A DNA stretch of 64,000 nucleotides from Cupriavidus basilensis (GTDB lineage: Bacteria > Pseudomonadota > Gammaproteobacteria > Burkholderiales > Burkholderiaceae): the NCBI RefSeq assembly GCF_000832305.1, contig NZ_CP010537.1, forward strand, positions 868,001 through 932,000, in the 5' to 3' direction. The notes under the pieces are model-generated. The model was not told the DNA's origin. It ran no database searches and was given only the letters and a program-made list of their open reading frames with translations. Each line of letters begins with the position of its first letter. Position 1 is the stretch's first letter. The position numbers were made by a program, and so were the translations under genes. Below are positions 53,755 through 62,749 of the stretch, in pieces.

Positions 53755-55695
53755 ATGAGTGACTCTCTGCACAATGACTGGATCCCTACGGGAGACGATA
53801 TCGCCACGGCGAACGTGTCGGCGCTGGTCGCGCGCCTGGGCCTGAAGGACTACGATGAACTGCTGGCCTTCTCGAACGAGAAGCCCGACGCCTATTGGGA
53901 TGCCGTGATCGACTTCTGCGGCATGGTCTGGGACGTTCCCTACGAGAAGTACGTAGATGCGTCGAAAGGACAGCCGTTCCCGAAGTGGTTCCCGGGTGGG
54001 CAGCTCAACTGGGTCAAGTCCGCGCTCAAGTGGGCAGATGATCCCGCGATGGCATCGCATGCCGCGGTTGTTGCCGAGCGCGAGGACGGATCCGCCCAGC
54101 GCCTGAGCTATGCCGAGCTGGCGCAAAAGGTCGCCGCCTTCGCCGGCGGGCTGAAGGCCCTGGGTGTGAAGCGCGGCGACCGCGTTGGCCTGTTGATGGA
54201 AAACGGCGTCGAGGCGACGGTGACCTCGCTGGCCATTGCCTGGATCGGCGCGGTGACGGTGCCGCTGTTCAGCGGCTTCGGCGTCGATGCGATCGTGTCG
54301 CGGCTGTCGTCATGCTCGGCCAGCGCGCTGGTAGCCACCACCGGCTTCTCGCGCCGCGGCAAGTGGGTCGATACGCGCAGCTTGGTCGACGAGGGCCTGT
54401 CGCGCCTGCCGGACCTCGGCATCGTCGTCTGGAAGCATGCTGGCGAGGCAATCGACTTCAGCGGCAAGGTGCTGGACTGGCAGCAGGTTGCCGCCTCGCA
54501 GCCCGACGCAGCACCGGCGCGGATGTCGCCGGACGATCCCTTCATGATCATCTATACCTCGGGCACCACCGGGAAGCCCAAGGGCACCGTGCATACCCAC
54601 GGCAGCTTTCCGATGAAGATCGCGCACGATTCCGCCGTCCATTTCAATGTCAGCGGGAAGGATGTGTTCTGCTGGCCCGCGGACATGGGCTGGGTGGCCG
54701 GCACGCTGGTGATGTCGTGCGCGCTGCTGCGCGGCGCGACGCTGGTCTGCTATGACGGCGCCCCGGATTTCCCGGACTGGTCGCGCATGTCGCGCATCGT
54801 CGAGCGCTATGGCGTGACTCACTTCGGCTCCGCGCCCACGCTGATCCGGGGCCTGGCCGCCAACGAGCCTATCGCCACGCAAGGCGATGTGTCGACGGTC
54901 AGGTTGCTGATCACGGCAGGGGAGGGGATCGATCCCGAGCACTTCCTGTGGTTCCAGAAGGCGTTCGGCAGTGGCCGCAGTCCCGTCATCAACTACACCG
55001 GTGGCACCGAGGTTTCCGGTGCGCTGCTGTCCAGCGTGATCGTCAAGCCGATCAGCCCGGCCGGGTTCAACACAGCATCGCCATCAGTGGCGGCCGACGT
55101 GGTGGATGCCGATGGCAAATCGCTGACCAACACCGTGGGCGAACTTGCGATCCGCCGGCCCTTCGTCGGCATGACGCAGTCGTTCTGGCAGGACGACGAG
55201 CGCTACCTCGACGCCTACTGGCGCACGGTGCCGGGCATCTGGGTGCACGGCGACCTGGCGCTGCGCCGCGACGATGGCACCTGGTTCATGATGGGGCGCT
55301 CCGATGACACCATCAAGCTGGCAGGCAAGCGGCTCGGGCCCGCCGAGATCGAGGACGTGCTGCTGGAACTGCCGGAGATCGCCGAGGCCGCCGCGATTGG
55401 CGTCGAGGATCCGGTCAAGGGACAGAAACTGGTGGTCTTCCTGGTGCCATCTGCCGCCATGGCGCTGTCGCAGGAAGCGCTGGCGTCCGTTGTCAGCAAG
55501 CATGTCGATGGCCGCCTGGGCCGCCCGTTCCGCCCGTCCGTGGTCCACGTAGTGGCGCAGCTGCCGAAGACGCGCAGCTCGAAGATCATGCGGCGCGTCA
55601 TCCGCAGTGTCTACACCGGCGTGCCTGCCGGCGACCTGTCCGCGCTGGACAATCCGCCGGCGCTTGATGAGATTCGTGCTGCCGCAGCGCATTGA
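53755..55695 (+). CDS. AMP-forming acyl-CoA synthetase (acetyl-CoA-synthetase-like)
   Basis: 646 residues. The N-terminal ACS-type region ([19 protein letters not shown]) precedes the adenylation core with [30 protein letters not shown] and the hinge [20 protein letters not shown], and the catalytic Lys in [12 protein letters not shown] at the C-terminus. It ligates CoA to a carboxylic acid using ATP. The length and N-terminus suggest the acetyl/propionyl-type branch, but substrates vary. First gene of the operon with the crotonase-fold gene at 55784. Confidence 0.93.
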   Translation: MSDSLHNDWIPTGDDIATANVSALVARLGLKDYDELLAFSNEKPDAYWDAVIDFCGMVWDVPYEKYVDASKGQPFPKWFPGGQLNWVKSALKWADDPAMASHAAVVAEREDGSAQRLSYAELAQKVAAFAGGLKALGVKRGDRVGLLMENGVEATVTSLAIAWIGAVTVPLFSGFGVDAIVSRLSSCSASALVATTGFSRRGKWVDTRSLVDEGLSRLPDLGIVVWKHAGEAIDFSGKVLDWQQVAASQPDAAPARMSPDDPFMIIYTSGTTGKPKGTVHTHGSFPMKIAHDSAVHFNVSGKDVFCWPADMGWVAGTLVMSCALLRGATLVCYDGAPDFPDWSRMSRIVERYGVTHFGSAPTLIRGLAANEPIATQGDVSTVRLLITAGEGIDPEHFLWFQKAFGSGRSPVINYTGGTEVSGALLSSVIVKPISPAGFNTASPSVAADVVDADGKSLTNTVGELAIRRPFVGMTQSFWQDDERYLDAYWRTVPGIWVHGDLALRRDDGTWFMMGRSDDTIKLAGKRLGPAEIEDVLLELPEIAEAAAIGVEDPVKGQKLVVFLVPSAAMALSQEALASVVSKHVDGRLGRPFRPSVVHVVAQLPKTRSSKIMRRVIRSVYTGVPAGDLSALDNPPALDEIRAAAAH

Positions 55696-55783
55696 TGGCG
55701 TATTGACGCCGCATCGATTAACGGGGGCATGTGTATTTCATTGTTCGCTGCACACTCCCCCGCACTTTTATTCAGGAGATCCC

Positions 55784-56614
55784 ATGTCGAAAAGCAATGC
55801 CGCGCCGGGCGCGGCCTACGAACAGTATTCGAGCCTGGCGTTTGACCGCCCTAGCGAGGGCGTACTGCGCATCACGCTGAACCGTCCCGAGCGCCTGAAC
55901 GCGCTGGATGCACGTGGCCACGACGAGATCGCCCGCGTTTGGCGTGATATCGACGCCGACCCGACCGTGAGCGCCGTGGTGCTGTGCGGCGCGGGCAAGG
56001 CCTTCTCGGCCGGAGGCGACTTCGAAATGGTCGAGGAGATGATCGATTCCTTCGATGCGCGCGCCCGCGTCTGGCGCGAGTCAAAGGACCTGGTCTACAA
56101 CATCATCAATTGCTCCAAGCCGATCGTTTCGGCGATCCATGGCTCCGCAGTCGGTGCGGGACTGGTCGCTGCGCTGCTGGCGGATATCTCGGTGGCGGCT
56201 CGCACCGCCCGACTGGTGGACGGCCATACGCGTCTCGGCGTTGCCGCCGGCGACCACGCAGCGATCGTGTGGCCGTTGCTGTGCGGCATGGCCAAGGCCA
56301 AGTACCACCTGCTGCTGTGCGAGCCGGTGAGCGGCGAGAAGGCGGAGCAGATGGGCCTCGTGTCGCTGGCCGTGGATGAGGCGGATCTGCAGGACACGGC
56401 GGTCTCGATCGCCACCCGTCTTGCCAATGGTGCACCGTCGGCGATCCGCTGGACCAAGTATGCGCTGAACAATTGGCTGCGCCAGGCAGGCCCGACCTTC
56501 GACGCCTCGCTGGCGCTGGAGATGTTTGGCTTCGGCGGCCCCGAGGTCAAGGAGGGAGTGGCCTCGTTCCGTGAGAAGCGCGGTCCGGTCTTCCCGCGTA
56601 CGACCACCGCCTGA
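55784..56614 (+). CDS. Crotonase-fold protein lacking both hydratase Glu residues
   Basis: 276 residues from the ATG at 55784 (AGGAG upstream). The oxyanion-hole segments [15 protein letters not shown] and [15 protein letters not shown] are present, so CoA-thioester binding is expected. The two catalytic Glu residues of enoyl-CoA hydratase fall on Val128 and about Thr149 (LVDGHTRLG), so simple hydration is unlikely; isomerase, lyase or C-C hydrolase chemistry is possible in this fold. It lies 88 bases after the ligase, in the same operon. Confidence 0.88.
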   Translation: MSKSNAAPGAAYEQYSSLAFDRPSEGVLRITLNRPERLNALDARGHDEIARVWRDIDADPTVSAVVLCGAGKAFSAGGDFEMVEEMIDSFDARARVWRESKDLVYNIINCSKPIVSAIHGSAVGAGLVAALLADISVAARTARLVDGHTRLGVAAGDHAAIVWPLLCGMAKAKYHLLLCEPVSGEKAEQMGLVSLAVDEADLQDTAVSIATRLANGAPSAIRWTKYALNNWLRQAGPTFDASLALEMFGFGGPEVKEGVASFREKRGPVFPRTTTA

Positions 56615-56626
56615 GTTTGCGCCTGA

Positions 56627-56651
56627 CCGCCGCGGCACGTCACCGCGGCGG
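56627..56651. terminator. GC-rich hairpin after crotonase gene
   Basis: Perfect 9-base arms CCGCCGCGG and CCGCGGCGG with a 7-base loop begin 13 bases after the crotonase stop, between it and the converging minus-strand unit. The T tract is weak, so it is a probable rather than certain terminator. Confidence 0.6.
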
Positions 56652-56703
56652 ATCATTCAGTGGCGGACCAGCCAGCCGGCGTCCTTGTGAGTAACAGGGT
56701 CGC

Positions 56704-56838
56704 TTAGCCGGGCGCTGCCGTCGCACTGGCACTGACCAGGTCGCCATTGCTCTCGATCCAGTTGACGGAGAGCAGGGCGCCAGTTACAGCGACGAGAGCC
56801 GGTCCCAACGCAGCAACGAGCCATTGCATGATCGGCAT
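56704..56838 (-). CDS. Possible small membrane protein
   Basis: A 44-residue frame: MPIMQWLVAALGPALVAVTG, then ALLSVNWIESNGDLVSASA and a stop. One hydrophobic helix covers about residues 5-27. It begins 39 bases after the NAD(P)-binding gene (56877) on the same strand, so it could be the last gene of that unit. The ribosome site (GAGAA) is weak and no family is known. Confidence 0.4.
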   Translation of the reverse strand: MPIMQWLVAALGPALVAVTGALLSVNWIESNGDLVSASATAAPG

Positions 56839-56876
56839 GGTCGTTCTCGCCATTCCCCGATCCGATCAGTTCCGGC

Positions 56877-57515
56877 TTACATGAAATACGGCTTGTCGCT
56901 GTCGGTATTCGGCTTGTTCACGCCAAGACTTGCGCCGGCGTGCAGTTGCGGCGACTCAATGACCTTGACGATAAGATCGGCCACGCTCCTGCGCGACACG
57001 ACGGTGCCCTTGAAGGGATCGTGGCGCCCCGTCAGCTCATAGTCGACTTCGTCCTCATCGGTCAGCCACGCCGGGCGGATGATGGTGTAGTCGAGCCCCG
57101 AGGCTTCGATGACATTGGCCGCGCGGCGGAAAGGTTTCAGGTCTTCGCCGATCGTGGCGTCGTTCCACTGGCCGAACTTGCCCGGCACTTCGTCGTAGAT
57201 GCCAAGTGATAGCACAAAGACCAGGCGCTTGACCCCCGACGCCCGCATCGCCGCGATGACGCTTCCCGCCTGTACGTCGAGGTTCTCGCCGGTCAGGTTG
57301 GCATAGGCGATGTCCTGGCCGGCCATGGCTTGCGTGAGCAGCTTCCTGTCCAGAACATCGCCAATGACGATCTTCGAGTTCGAGGGCTCGTTGCCTGAGA
57401 GTCTTTTCGGATTGCGCAGGAGCAGCGTTAGCGCGGTGTCGCTGCGGTTGGCCAGCGCCTGGATCACCCATTGCGCGATCTGGCCGCTGGCGCCAAGAAC
57501 CAGGATATTGTTCAT
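56877..57515 (-). CDS. NAD(P)-binding (NmrA/atypical SDR) protein, copy 2
   Basis: 212 residues from the ATG at 57515 (AAGGA upstream). Rossmann motif GASGQIAQWV at the start, then [28 protein letters not shown] and the C-terminal NKPNTDSDKPYF, all closely like copy 1 at 30811. It follows hydrolase copy 3 (57611), the same order as at 29.8-31.5 kb, so the pair has been duplicated as a unit. Confidence 0.87.
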   Translation of the reverse strand: MNNILVLGASGQIAQWVIQALANRSDTALTLLLRNPKRLSGNEPSNSKIVIGDVLDRKLLTQAMAGQDIAYANLTGENLDVQAGSVIAAMRASGVKRLVFVLSLGIYDEVPGKFGQWNDATIGEDLKPFRRAANVIEASGLDYTIIRPAWLTDEDEVDYELTGRHDPFKGTVVSRRSVADLIVKVIESPQLHAGASLGVNKPNTDSDKPYFM

Positions 57516-57610
57516 GCTTTGTTCCTTAGATAAGCGGGAGGGCGCCAGGCATGAGCCGGTCGTCCAGGGCGGGCTCGCCGTGGGCAACGACGCGGCTCAT
57601 CTGGCATGGG

Positions 57611-58546
57611 TTACAGGTGTTCCTTGAAGAACGGCACGGCCCTGGCCAGTGCCAGGGCCACCGGCTCCGGCTTGTCATACAGGTCGTAGTGCGACCAGCC
57701 TTCCGCGATCACGATGTGCTTGTCTTTTGATGCCGCGCGGCCGTAGATCTCCCAGCCATCGCGGTACGCGCCGAATCCGCCCGGCTTGTCGCCGATCACG
57801 ATCATCAGCGGCTGGGTCAGCAGCACTTCAGCATGCAGGAACGCATCCCAGCCCATGGCGGCGCTGTTGAAGGAGAAAAGCCCGCTGGTGGCGCCATTCG
57901 GCTTCTGGCCGCGAGGTGTCTTGTAGTACTCGGTGGCCTCCAGCACGTCGATGTCCGTGACGCCGTTCTTCTTGCCTTCCTCCACCGACGCTGGAAGGTA
58001 ATTGATGACGTTGCGCGCTCCGCCCTGGGCCTCCGCGGTGCGCTGCTTGCCCATGGCTTCCAGTGCGCTGACGGGGTCGAAGTTGCTGAAACCTTCGCGG
58101 ATCAGGCGGCCGAAGTTGACGCCGGTGATCGAAGTCAGCGCCTTGATGCGATGGTCGGTCATCGCGGCGTGGATGGTGTAGGCTCCGCCGCCGCACACGC
58201 CGATGGCACCGATGCGCTTCTCGTCGACATACGGCAGCGTGACCAGGTAGTCGATGGCAAACCGGATATCCGATACGCGGATCGCCGGATCCTCGATGAA
58301 GCGGGGCGAACCGCCGCTGGCACCCTGGAAGCTCGCATCGAAGGCAATGACAACGAAGCCTTCCTTCGCCAGTGCCGCGGCGTAGACGTTGCCGGAGGTC
58401 TGCTCCTTGCAGCTGCCGATCGGGTGCGTGCTGACGATGGCCGGATACTTCCTGCTTTCGTCGAAGTCCTGCGGCAGATAGATGTCGGCCGCGGATTCCC
58501 AGCCCAGGTTCTGGTAAGTAACGTGCCTGATGACGCTCGAAGTCAT
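57611..58546 (-). CDS. Dienelactone-hydrolase-like alpha/beta hydrolase, copy 3
   Basis: 311 residues from the ATG at 58546 (AGGAGA upstream). Nucleophile elbow GVCGGG with Cys118; the [37 protein letters not shown] and EGWSHYDLYDKPEPVA blocks match copies 1 and 2. It is preceded on the transcript by hydrolase copy 4 (58648) and followed by the NAD(P)-binding gene. Probable ester/lactone-type hydrolase; the substrate is unknown. Confidence 0.88.
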   Translation of the reverse strand: MTSSVIRHVTYQNLGWESAADIYLPQDFDESRKYPAIVSTHPIGSCKEQTSGNVYAAALAKEGFVVIAFDASFQGASGGSPRFIEDPAIRVSDIRFAIDYLVTLPYVDEKRIGAIGVCGGGAYTIHAAMTDHRIKALTSITGVNFGRLIREGFSNFDPVSALEAMGKQRTAEAQGGARNVINYLPASVEEGKKNGVTDIDVLEATEYYKTPRGQKPNGATSGLFSFNSAAMGWDAFLHAEVLLTQPLMIVIGDKPGGFGAYRDGWEIYGRAASKDKHIVIAEGWSHYDLYDKPEPVALALARAVPFFKEHL

Positions 58547-58647
58547 GATGGCTCTCCTGTTGATAAACCGTTTTGAGTACAGCCGGCCCGGCGCAGGGGA
58601 GCGCGATGCGCGCAGTCCCTGGCGACGGGAGGGGGGGCGAGGCGTGG

Positions 58648-59565
58648 TTACTTCAGCGTGCGCTGGAAGAACGGCACGAGCACCGACACGGCCTCGTCGA
58701 CGTACTTGGTGACGTCGTACATTGACATGTGGTTGGCGCCCTCGACCACGTGGAAGCTCTTGTCCTTGCTGGCGGCGCGGTTGAACAGGTCGTCGCTCAT
58801 CCACTTGCTGCCGGCCACGCTGCCGGCTACGATCTGGAGCGGCTGCGTCAGGAACGCCTCGGCCTTGTTGTAGGCGTCGTAGGTGATGATCTGGTTGAGG
58901 CTGCGCGTCGTCATGAAGCCGGGCGCGTTCGGATGCTCGCAGCGCGGCGTGTGATAGTACTCCCACGCTTCTTCCAGCTCCTTGTTCGGCGCGTCTTCCT
59001 TGCGCATCGGGGCCAACGGGAACGTGGCCAGTTCCGCCTTGCCGGCGTCGCTGGTGCGGGCCTTTGAGCCGAGTTCCAGCACGGGAATGGCGTCGGCGTC
59101 GCGGATCGTGTTTTCCCAGCCGTTGCGGAACATCTGGCCGATGTTCACCGCGCTGACCGTGCCGACCGCCTTGATGCGCCGGTCATTGATGGCCGCGTTG
59201 GCCGTGTAGCCGGCGCCCGCACAGATGCCCATGGCGCCGATCCTTTCCACGTCGACGTATGGCAGCGTCGTCAGGTAGTCGACCACCGCGCTGATGTCCT
59301 CCGTGCGGACGTACGGGTTCTCGAGCTGGCGCGGCTCGCCGGTGCTTTCGCCCTGGTACGAGGCGTCGAACGCGATGGCGACCAGCCCGTTTTCGGCCAG
59401 CTTCTTCGCGTACAGGCCGGCGGTCTGCTCCTTCACGCCGCCGCCGGGGTGGGTCACGACGACGGCCGGATATTTCCCGCCCTGCTCAAAGCCCGCCGGG
59501 AAGTGGATGACTGCGGCGATGGTGATGCCCTGGCCGTTCAGGTTCTTGATATTGACTGTTTGCAT
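58648..59565 (-). CDS. Dienelactone-hydrolase-like alpha/beta hydrolase, copy 4 (divergent)
   Basis: 305 residues. It has the same architecture but diverged: THPGGGVKEQTAGLYAKKLA, AFDASYQGESTGEP, elbow GICAGAG with Cys115, and EGANHMSMYDV near the end. The lid region (about 140-215) differs most from copies 1-3, so the substrate is probably different. It heads a three- or four-gene minus-strand unit with copies 3 and NAD(P)-binding copy 2, behind a promoter with a LysR-type dyad at 59663-59679. Confidence 0.88.
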   Translation of the reverse strand: MQTVNIKNLNGQGITIAAVIHFPAGFEQGGKYPAVVVTHPGGGVKEQTAGLYAKKLAENGLVAIAFDASYQGESTGEPRQLENPYVRTEDISAVVDYLTTLPYVDVERIGAMGICAGAGYTANAAINDRRIKAVGTVSAVNIGQMFRNGWENTIRDADAIPVLELGSKARTSDAGKAELATFPLAPMRKEDAPNKELEEAWEYYHTPRCEHPNAPGFMTTRSLNQIITYDAYNKAEAFLTQPLQIVAGSVAGSKWMSDDLFNRAASKDKSFHVVEGANHMSMYDVTKYVDEAVSVLVPFFQRTLK

Positions 59566-59612
59566 GATGGGTCACTCCGTGTGTGAACGGTGATGGGCGT
59601 GTGGATGAGGCA

Positions 59613-59679
59613 ATGATAGGAACTGGATTGCGAAAGATAAACGGGGTGATGAAGACATCAGAGTTAAGCCTCGCTTAAC
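59613..59679 (-). promoter_or_regulatory. Promoter of hydrolase unit with LysR-type dyad
   Basis: On the minus strand: dyad GTTAAG-N5-CTTAAC (59663-59679, T-N11-A inside), TTTATC at 59636-59641, 17 bases, TATCAT at 59613-59618. The dyad centre lies about 66 bases before the expected start point. The hydrolase ATG is at 59565. Confidence 0.62.
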
Positions 59680-59847
59680 AATGTGCAGTGCGGTGCGCAC
59701 CCCTCCGACCTGCTGCGGGTCGCGTGACGCCGACACTGCGTTCCTTGGCTGGGTACCGGCGTTTGCGACATTGATGCTGATCCAGTTACTGGCACCTATC
59801 AATAAACACCATGGCAGCGTTCCGAGCATCGAAATCCGCGCCCGGCA

Positions 59848-59908
59848 AGTTGAAGTACGGAACACTGAAGGCTCCGGCGTTGACCTCCGTGCAACGCCGC
59901 GTTAATCC
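59848..59908 (+). promoter_or_regulatory. Second promoter family, copy ahead of MFS gene
   Basis: AAGTACGG at 59853-59860 (right half of the dyad intact, left half decayed), 19 bases, TTGACC at 59880-59885, 17 bases, TAATCC at 59903-59908. It reads toward the MFS gene at 60180 through the MarR remnant, which begins only a few bases after the -10. Confidence 0.6.
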
Positions 59909-59911
59909 TAG

Positions 59912-60164
59912 GTGCCTGGCCCCCACGGACCGGCGCATCAAGGTCGTGAAGCCGACACGTAAGGGCAAGGAAGTTGCCGAGCGTCTGGAGAAGGCCGCGT
60001 CGGCGCTGCGCGTGAAGCTCCTTGGCGACATTCCCGAGGCGGACATAGAGACCGCGACGCGTGTGCTGCACCTGCTGGAGGAACGGTCGATCCGGTACCT
60101 TGCGGAAGAAGCGCTGCAATGGGTGCAGGCGCCGGGGGGGGCGGAGTCCGGGGCACCAAGGTAA
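59912..60164 (+). pseudogene. MarR-family regulator C-terminal relic
   Basis: The frame reads LAPTDRRIKVVKPTRKGKEV, then AERLEKAASALRVKLLGDIP and LHLLEERSIRYLAEE. The DRR(I/R)K wing motif and the following dimerisation helix are the end of a MarR protein, but the first two thirds, with the recognition helix, are missing; a promoter takes their place. An in-frame ATG at 59811 would add unrelated residues. It ends 15 bases before the MFS start. Confidence 0.72.
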
Positions 60165-60179
60165 GCAGGAAGCAAAGGG

Positions 60180-61736
60180 ATGAACATCATATCGGCCGGG
60201 TTGCAGAAGATCGACGGGAAGCAGCCGCGCATGAATGTGTTCGCCTGGGCGATTGCCCTTGCCACCGGGCTGGATTATTTCGACAATGCGATGTTCGGCT
60301 TTTTCACGCGACACATCGCGGGCGGCATCAATGCGTCGCCTGATGAGCTGGTCTGGGCATCGACGGCATATGCCATGACTTCGGTGCTCGGCATTTTGCA
60401 GCAGCAGTGGTGGGTCGAGCGCATCGGCTACCGGCGCTATGTCAGCGCCAGCCTGCTGTTGTTTGCCGCCGGCTCGGTGGCGACCGCACTGTCCGAATCG
60501 TCGAAGGAACTGGCAGTGGCTCGCGGGCTGCAGGGGTACTTTATCGGCCCGATGATGAGCGCGTGCCGCATCCAGTTGCAGGTCAGTTTCAACCCGCAGC
60601 AGCGCCCGGCTGCCATGCAGGTGTTCCTGGTGATGATCTTGCTGGCGAGCGCGCTCGCGCCACTGTCCGGCGGCTATCTGATCGCACACTTCGGCTGGCG
60701 CGCGCTGTTCGCCGGCACGGCGCTCGGCGGTGCCGCTCTGGCGCTGTTTGCCTGGCTGGCCGTGCCGCATTCCGGCCAGGTGCACCCCGAAGCGCGCGGC
60801 GACGCGCATTTCTGGCCGTATATCCTGTTTGCCTCCGGACTGGGTGCGCTGCTGATAGTGATGCAGCAGGTGCGCTTTGAGGTGTTCAGCGCCTCGCCCG
60901 CACTCGTGTTCCTGACCGTGGCCGGCCTGCTGGCGCTGGCGTGGTTCGTCTGGCACCAATGGCATCACCCGCGGCCGCTCGTTCGCCTCCATGCCTTGCG
61001 TGAAAAGACGTTCCAGGTCGGGCTCGTGCTGTACGTACTCTTTTACTATCTGAGTCACTCAATGGGTTACCTGGTTTCGCGCTTCCTGGAGGGCGGCCTT
61101 GGGTACCCGGTGGAGAACGCGGGGCAACTCGTCGGCATCACCTCGCTGGTGTCGCTGACTCTGGCATTCGCGTACTTCCGGTACGCATCGCTGGTCCGGC
61201 ACAAGAAATGGATGATCGTCCCCGGCTTCCTGCTGGCGGTGCTTTTCGGCGCCTGGATGACCCGCATGCCGCCCGGCGCCAGCATGTCGTGGCTGGTGGT
61301 GCCAATGGTGCTGCGCGGCCTGCTGTTGTTGTTCGTGGCCTTGCCTGTGGCCAACGTCACCTTCCGGATCTTCGCGGTAGAAGAGTTCAACCATGGCTAC
61401 CGCTTCAAGAACATCGTCAAGCAACTGACTTACTCGTTTGCGACCGCGACCATGATCATCCTGGACCAGCACCGGTTCGCTCTTCATGAAGCTCGTCTTG
61501 CTGAGTTCGTGAACCCGTTCAACCCGACCTACCAGGCCACGCGCGATCGGATGGTCCATGCCTTCGAGAGCATGGGCCACACCAACAATGAAGCCGCCAG
61601 CCTGGCGCTGCATGAAATCGGCCGTATGGTCACGCAGCAGGCAAGCTTCCTGAGCACGCTGGATGGCCTCTATTTTTTGACGTGGGTTGCCATCTGCGGC
61701 GGCATCTTTGCGATGTGGCAAAAGCGGATAGACTGA
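60180..61736 (+). CDS. MFS transporter, DHA2-like (14 helices)
   Basis: 518 residues. The first helices read VFAWAIALATGLDYFDNAMF and LVWASTAYAMTSVLGIL; about 14 hydrophobic segments follow, with GGYLIAHFGWRALFAG at helix 5, as in the DHA2 drug/H+ antiporter group. The second half is more divergent (RMPPGASMSWLVVPMVLRGL). It is probably under the promoter at 59848-59908 and is followed two bases later by the LysR gene, so the two are co-transcribed. It may export or import an island metabolite. Confidence 0.87.
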   Translation: MNIISAGLQKIDGKQPRMNVFAWAIALATGLDYFDNAMFGFFTRHIAGGINASPDELVWASTAYAMTSVLGILQQQWWVERIGYRRYVSASLLLFAAGSVATALSESSKELAVARGLQGYFIGPMMSACRIQLQVSFNPQQRPAAMQVFLVMILLASALAPLSGGYLIAHFGWRALFAGTALGGAALALFAWLAVPHSGQVHPEARGDAHFWPYILFASGLGALLIVMQQVRFEVFSASPALVFLTVAGLLALAWFVWHQWHHPRPLVRLHALREKTFQVGLVLYVLFYYLSHSMGYLVSRFLEGGLGYPVENAGQLVGITSLVSLTLAFAYFRYASLVRHKKWMIVPGFLLAVLFGAWMTRMPPGASMSWLVVPMVLRGLLLLFVALPVANVTFRIFAVEEFNHGYRFKNIVKQLTYSFATATMIILDQHRFALHEARLAEFVNPFNPTYQATRDRMVHAFESMGHTNNEAASLALHEIGRMVTQQASFLSTLDGLYFLTWVAICGGIFAMWQKRID

Positions 61737-61738
61737 AG

Positions 61739-62644
61739 ATGGCACCCGAAGAAGCCGACGACGCCTGCGACTGGCGCGACTGGGACAATTTCTGCAGGGT
61801 CGTGGAGGCCGGCAGTTTCACGGCCGCCGGCACTCGGGCTGGGCTGCCCAAATCTTCTGTCAGCGCATCGGTGACGCGGCTTGAGCAACAGCTTGGCATC
61901 AGGCTGCTGGAGAGAACCACCCGCCGCGTGCGCGTCACCGAGGCCGGCGAGGCGCTCTATGCGCGTGCGGCGCCGCTGTTGATAGCGCTGCGTGACGTCG
62001 CGGCCGACGCGAAGTCGGCAACGCTGGAAGTCCGGGGAACGCTGCGGGTGAGCGCGCCGTACGAGAGCGGATGGCTGCATTTGTCCCCGGCACTCGCCAG
62101 GCTCCTCAAGGCGTATCCCGACCTGCGCGTCGAGATCGATGAATTACGAGGGGTGCCCGATCTCATAGAGCAGGGGTACGACGTTGCCTTTGTCAGGACC
62201 ACCACGCAACTGCCGAGCAGCTCGCTGGTGAGCAAGCGGGTGGTGGCAATGGAGCGGGCCTTCTATGCATCCGTAGCGCTGTGCAGCGCGCGGGGGCTTC
62301 CCCAGGCGCCGGAGGAACTTGAAGCATGGCCCGCCATCGCGGAGCCCGCTGATCAGTACTGGGAGATCTGCCAGGGCGGCGTAGAGGTAGCGCGCGTGCC
62401 GGTGCAGCCACGCATCCGGACCTCCAATGCCGAGATGCGCGTCCGGGCGGCCGTTGACGGGTTGGGGGTGGCGCGCCTTGCGTCAAGCTTTGTCGAAGAC
62501 TATGTCAAGCGCGGCGACCTTGTGCGGGTCTTGCCCGCATTCAACTCATCGCCATCCAGGATCTATGCGTTAACGCCTGCGCGTCGGCTGATGCCGGCAA
62601 AGGTGCGCGCCTTGCTGGACGCCGTCGGCAGTGCCGACGAATAG
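61739..62644 (+). CDS. LysR-family regulator
   Basis: 301 residues from the ATG at 61739, two bases after the MFS stop. The helix-turn-helix is SFTAAGTRAGLPKSSVSASV (about 23-42), with RTTRRVRVTEAGEALYARA as linker helix and an effector domain with LRVSAPYESGWLHLSPALAR. It belongs to the large DhcR/PtxR-like group of short linkers. Being coupled to an MFS gene whose promoter carries the TTCC-N7-GGAA dyad makes it the first candidate to read the second promoter family. Confidence 0.9.
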   Translation: MAPEEADDACDWRDWDNFCRVVEAGSFTAAGTRAGLPKSSVSASVTRLEQQLGIRLLERTTRRVRVTEAGEALYARAAPLLIALRDVAADAKSATLEVRGTLRVSAPYESGWLHLSPALARLLKAYPDLRVEIDELRGVPDLIEQGYDVAFVRTTTQLPSSSLVSKRVVAMERAFYASVALCSARGLPQAPEELEAWPAIAEPADQYWEICQGGVEVARVPVQPRIRTSNAEMRVRAAVDGLGVARLASSFVEDYVKRGDLVRVLPAFNSSPSRIYALTPARRLMPAKVRALLDAVGSADE

Positions 62645-62749
62645 CGACGCCCTGCCGTCGCGGTAAACGGGGTGTTCGGAAATTGCATAGGCGGGAAACC
62701 GGCCTGGCGGCGATGATATTCATCGTCCCTGACCGTTTTCCGAGCCTCC

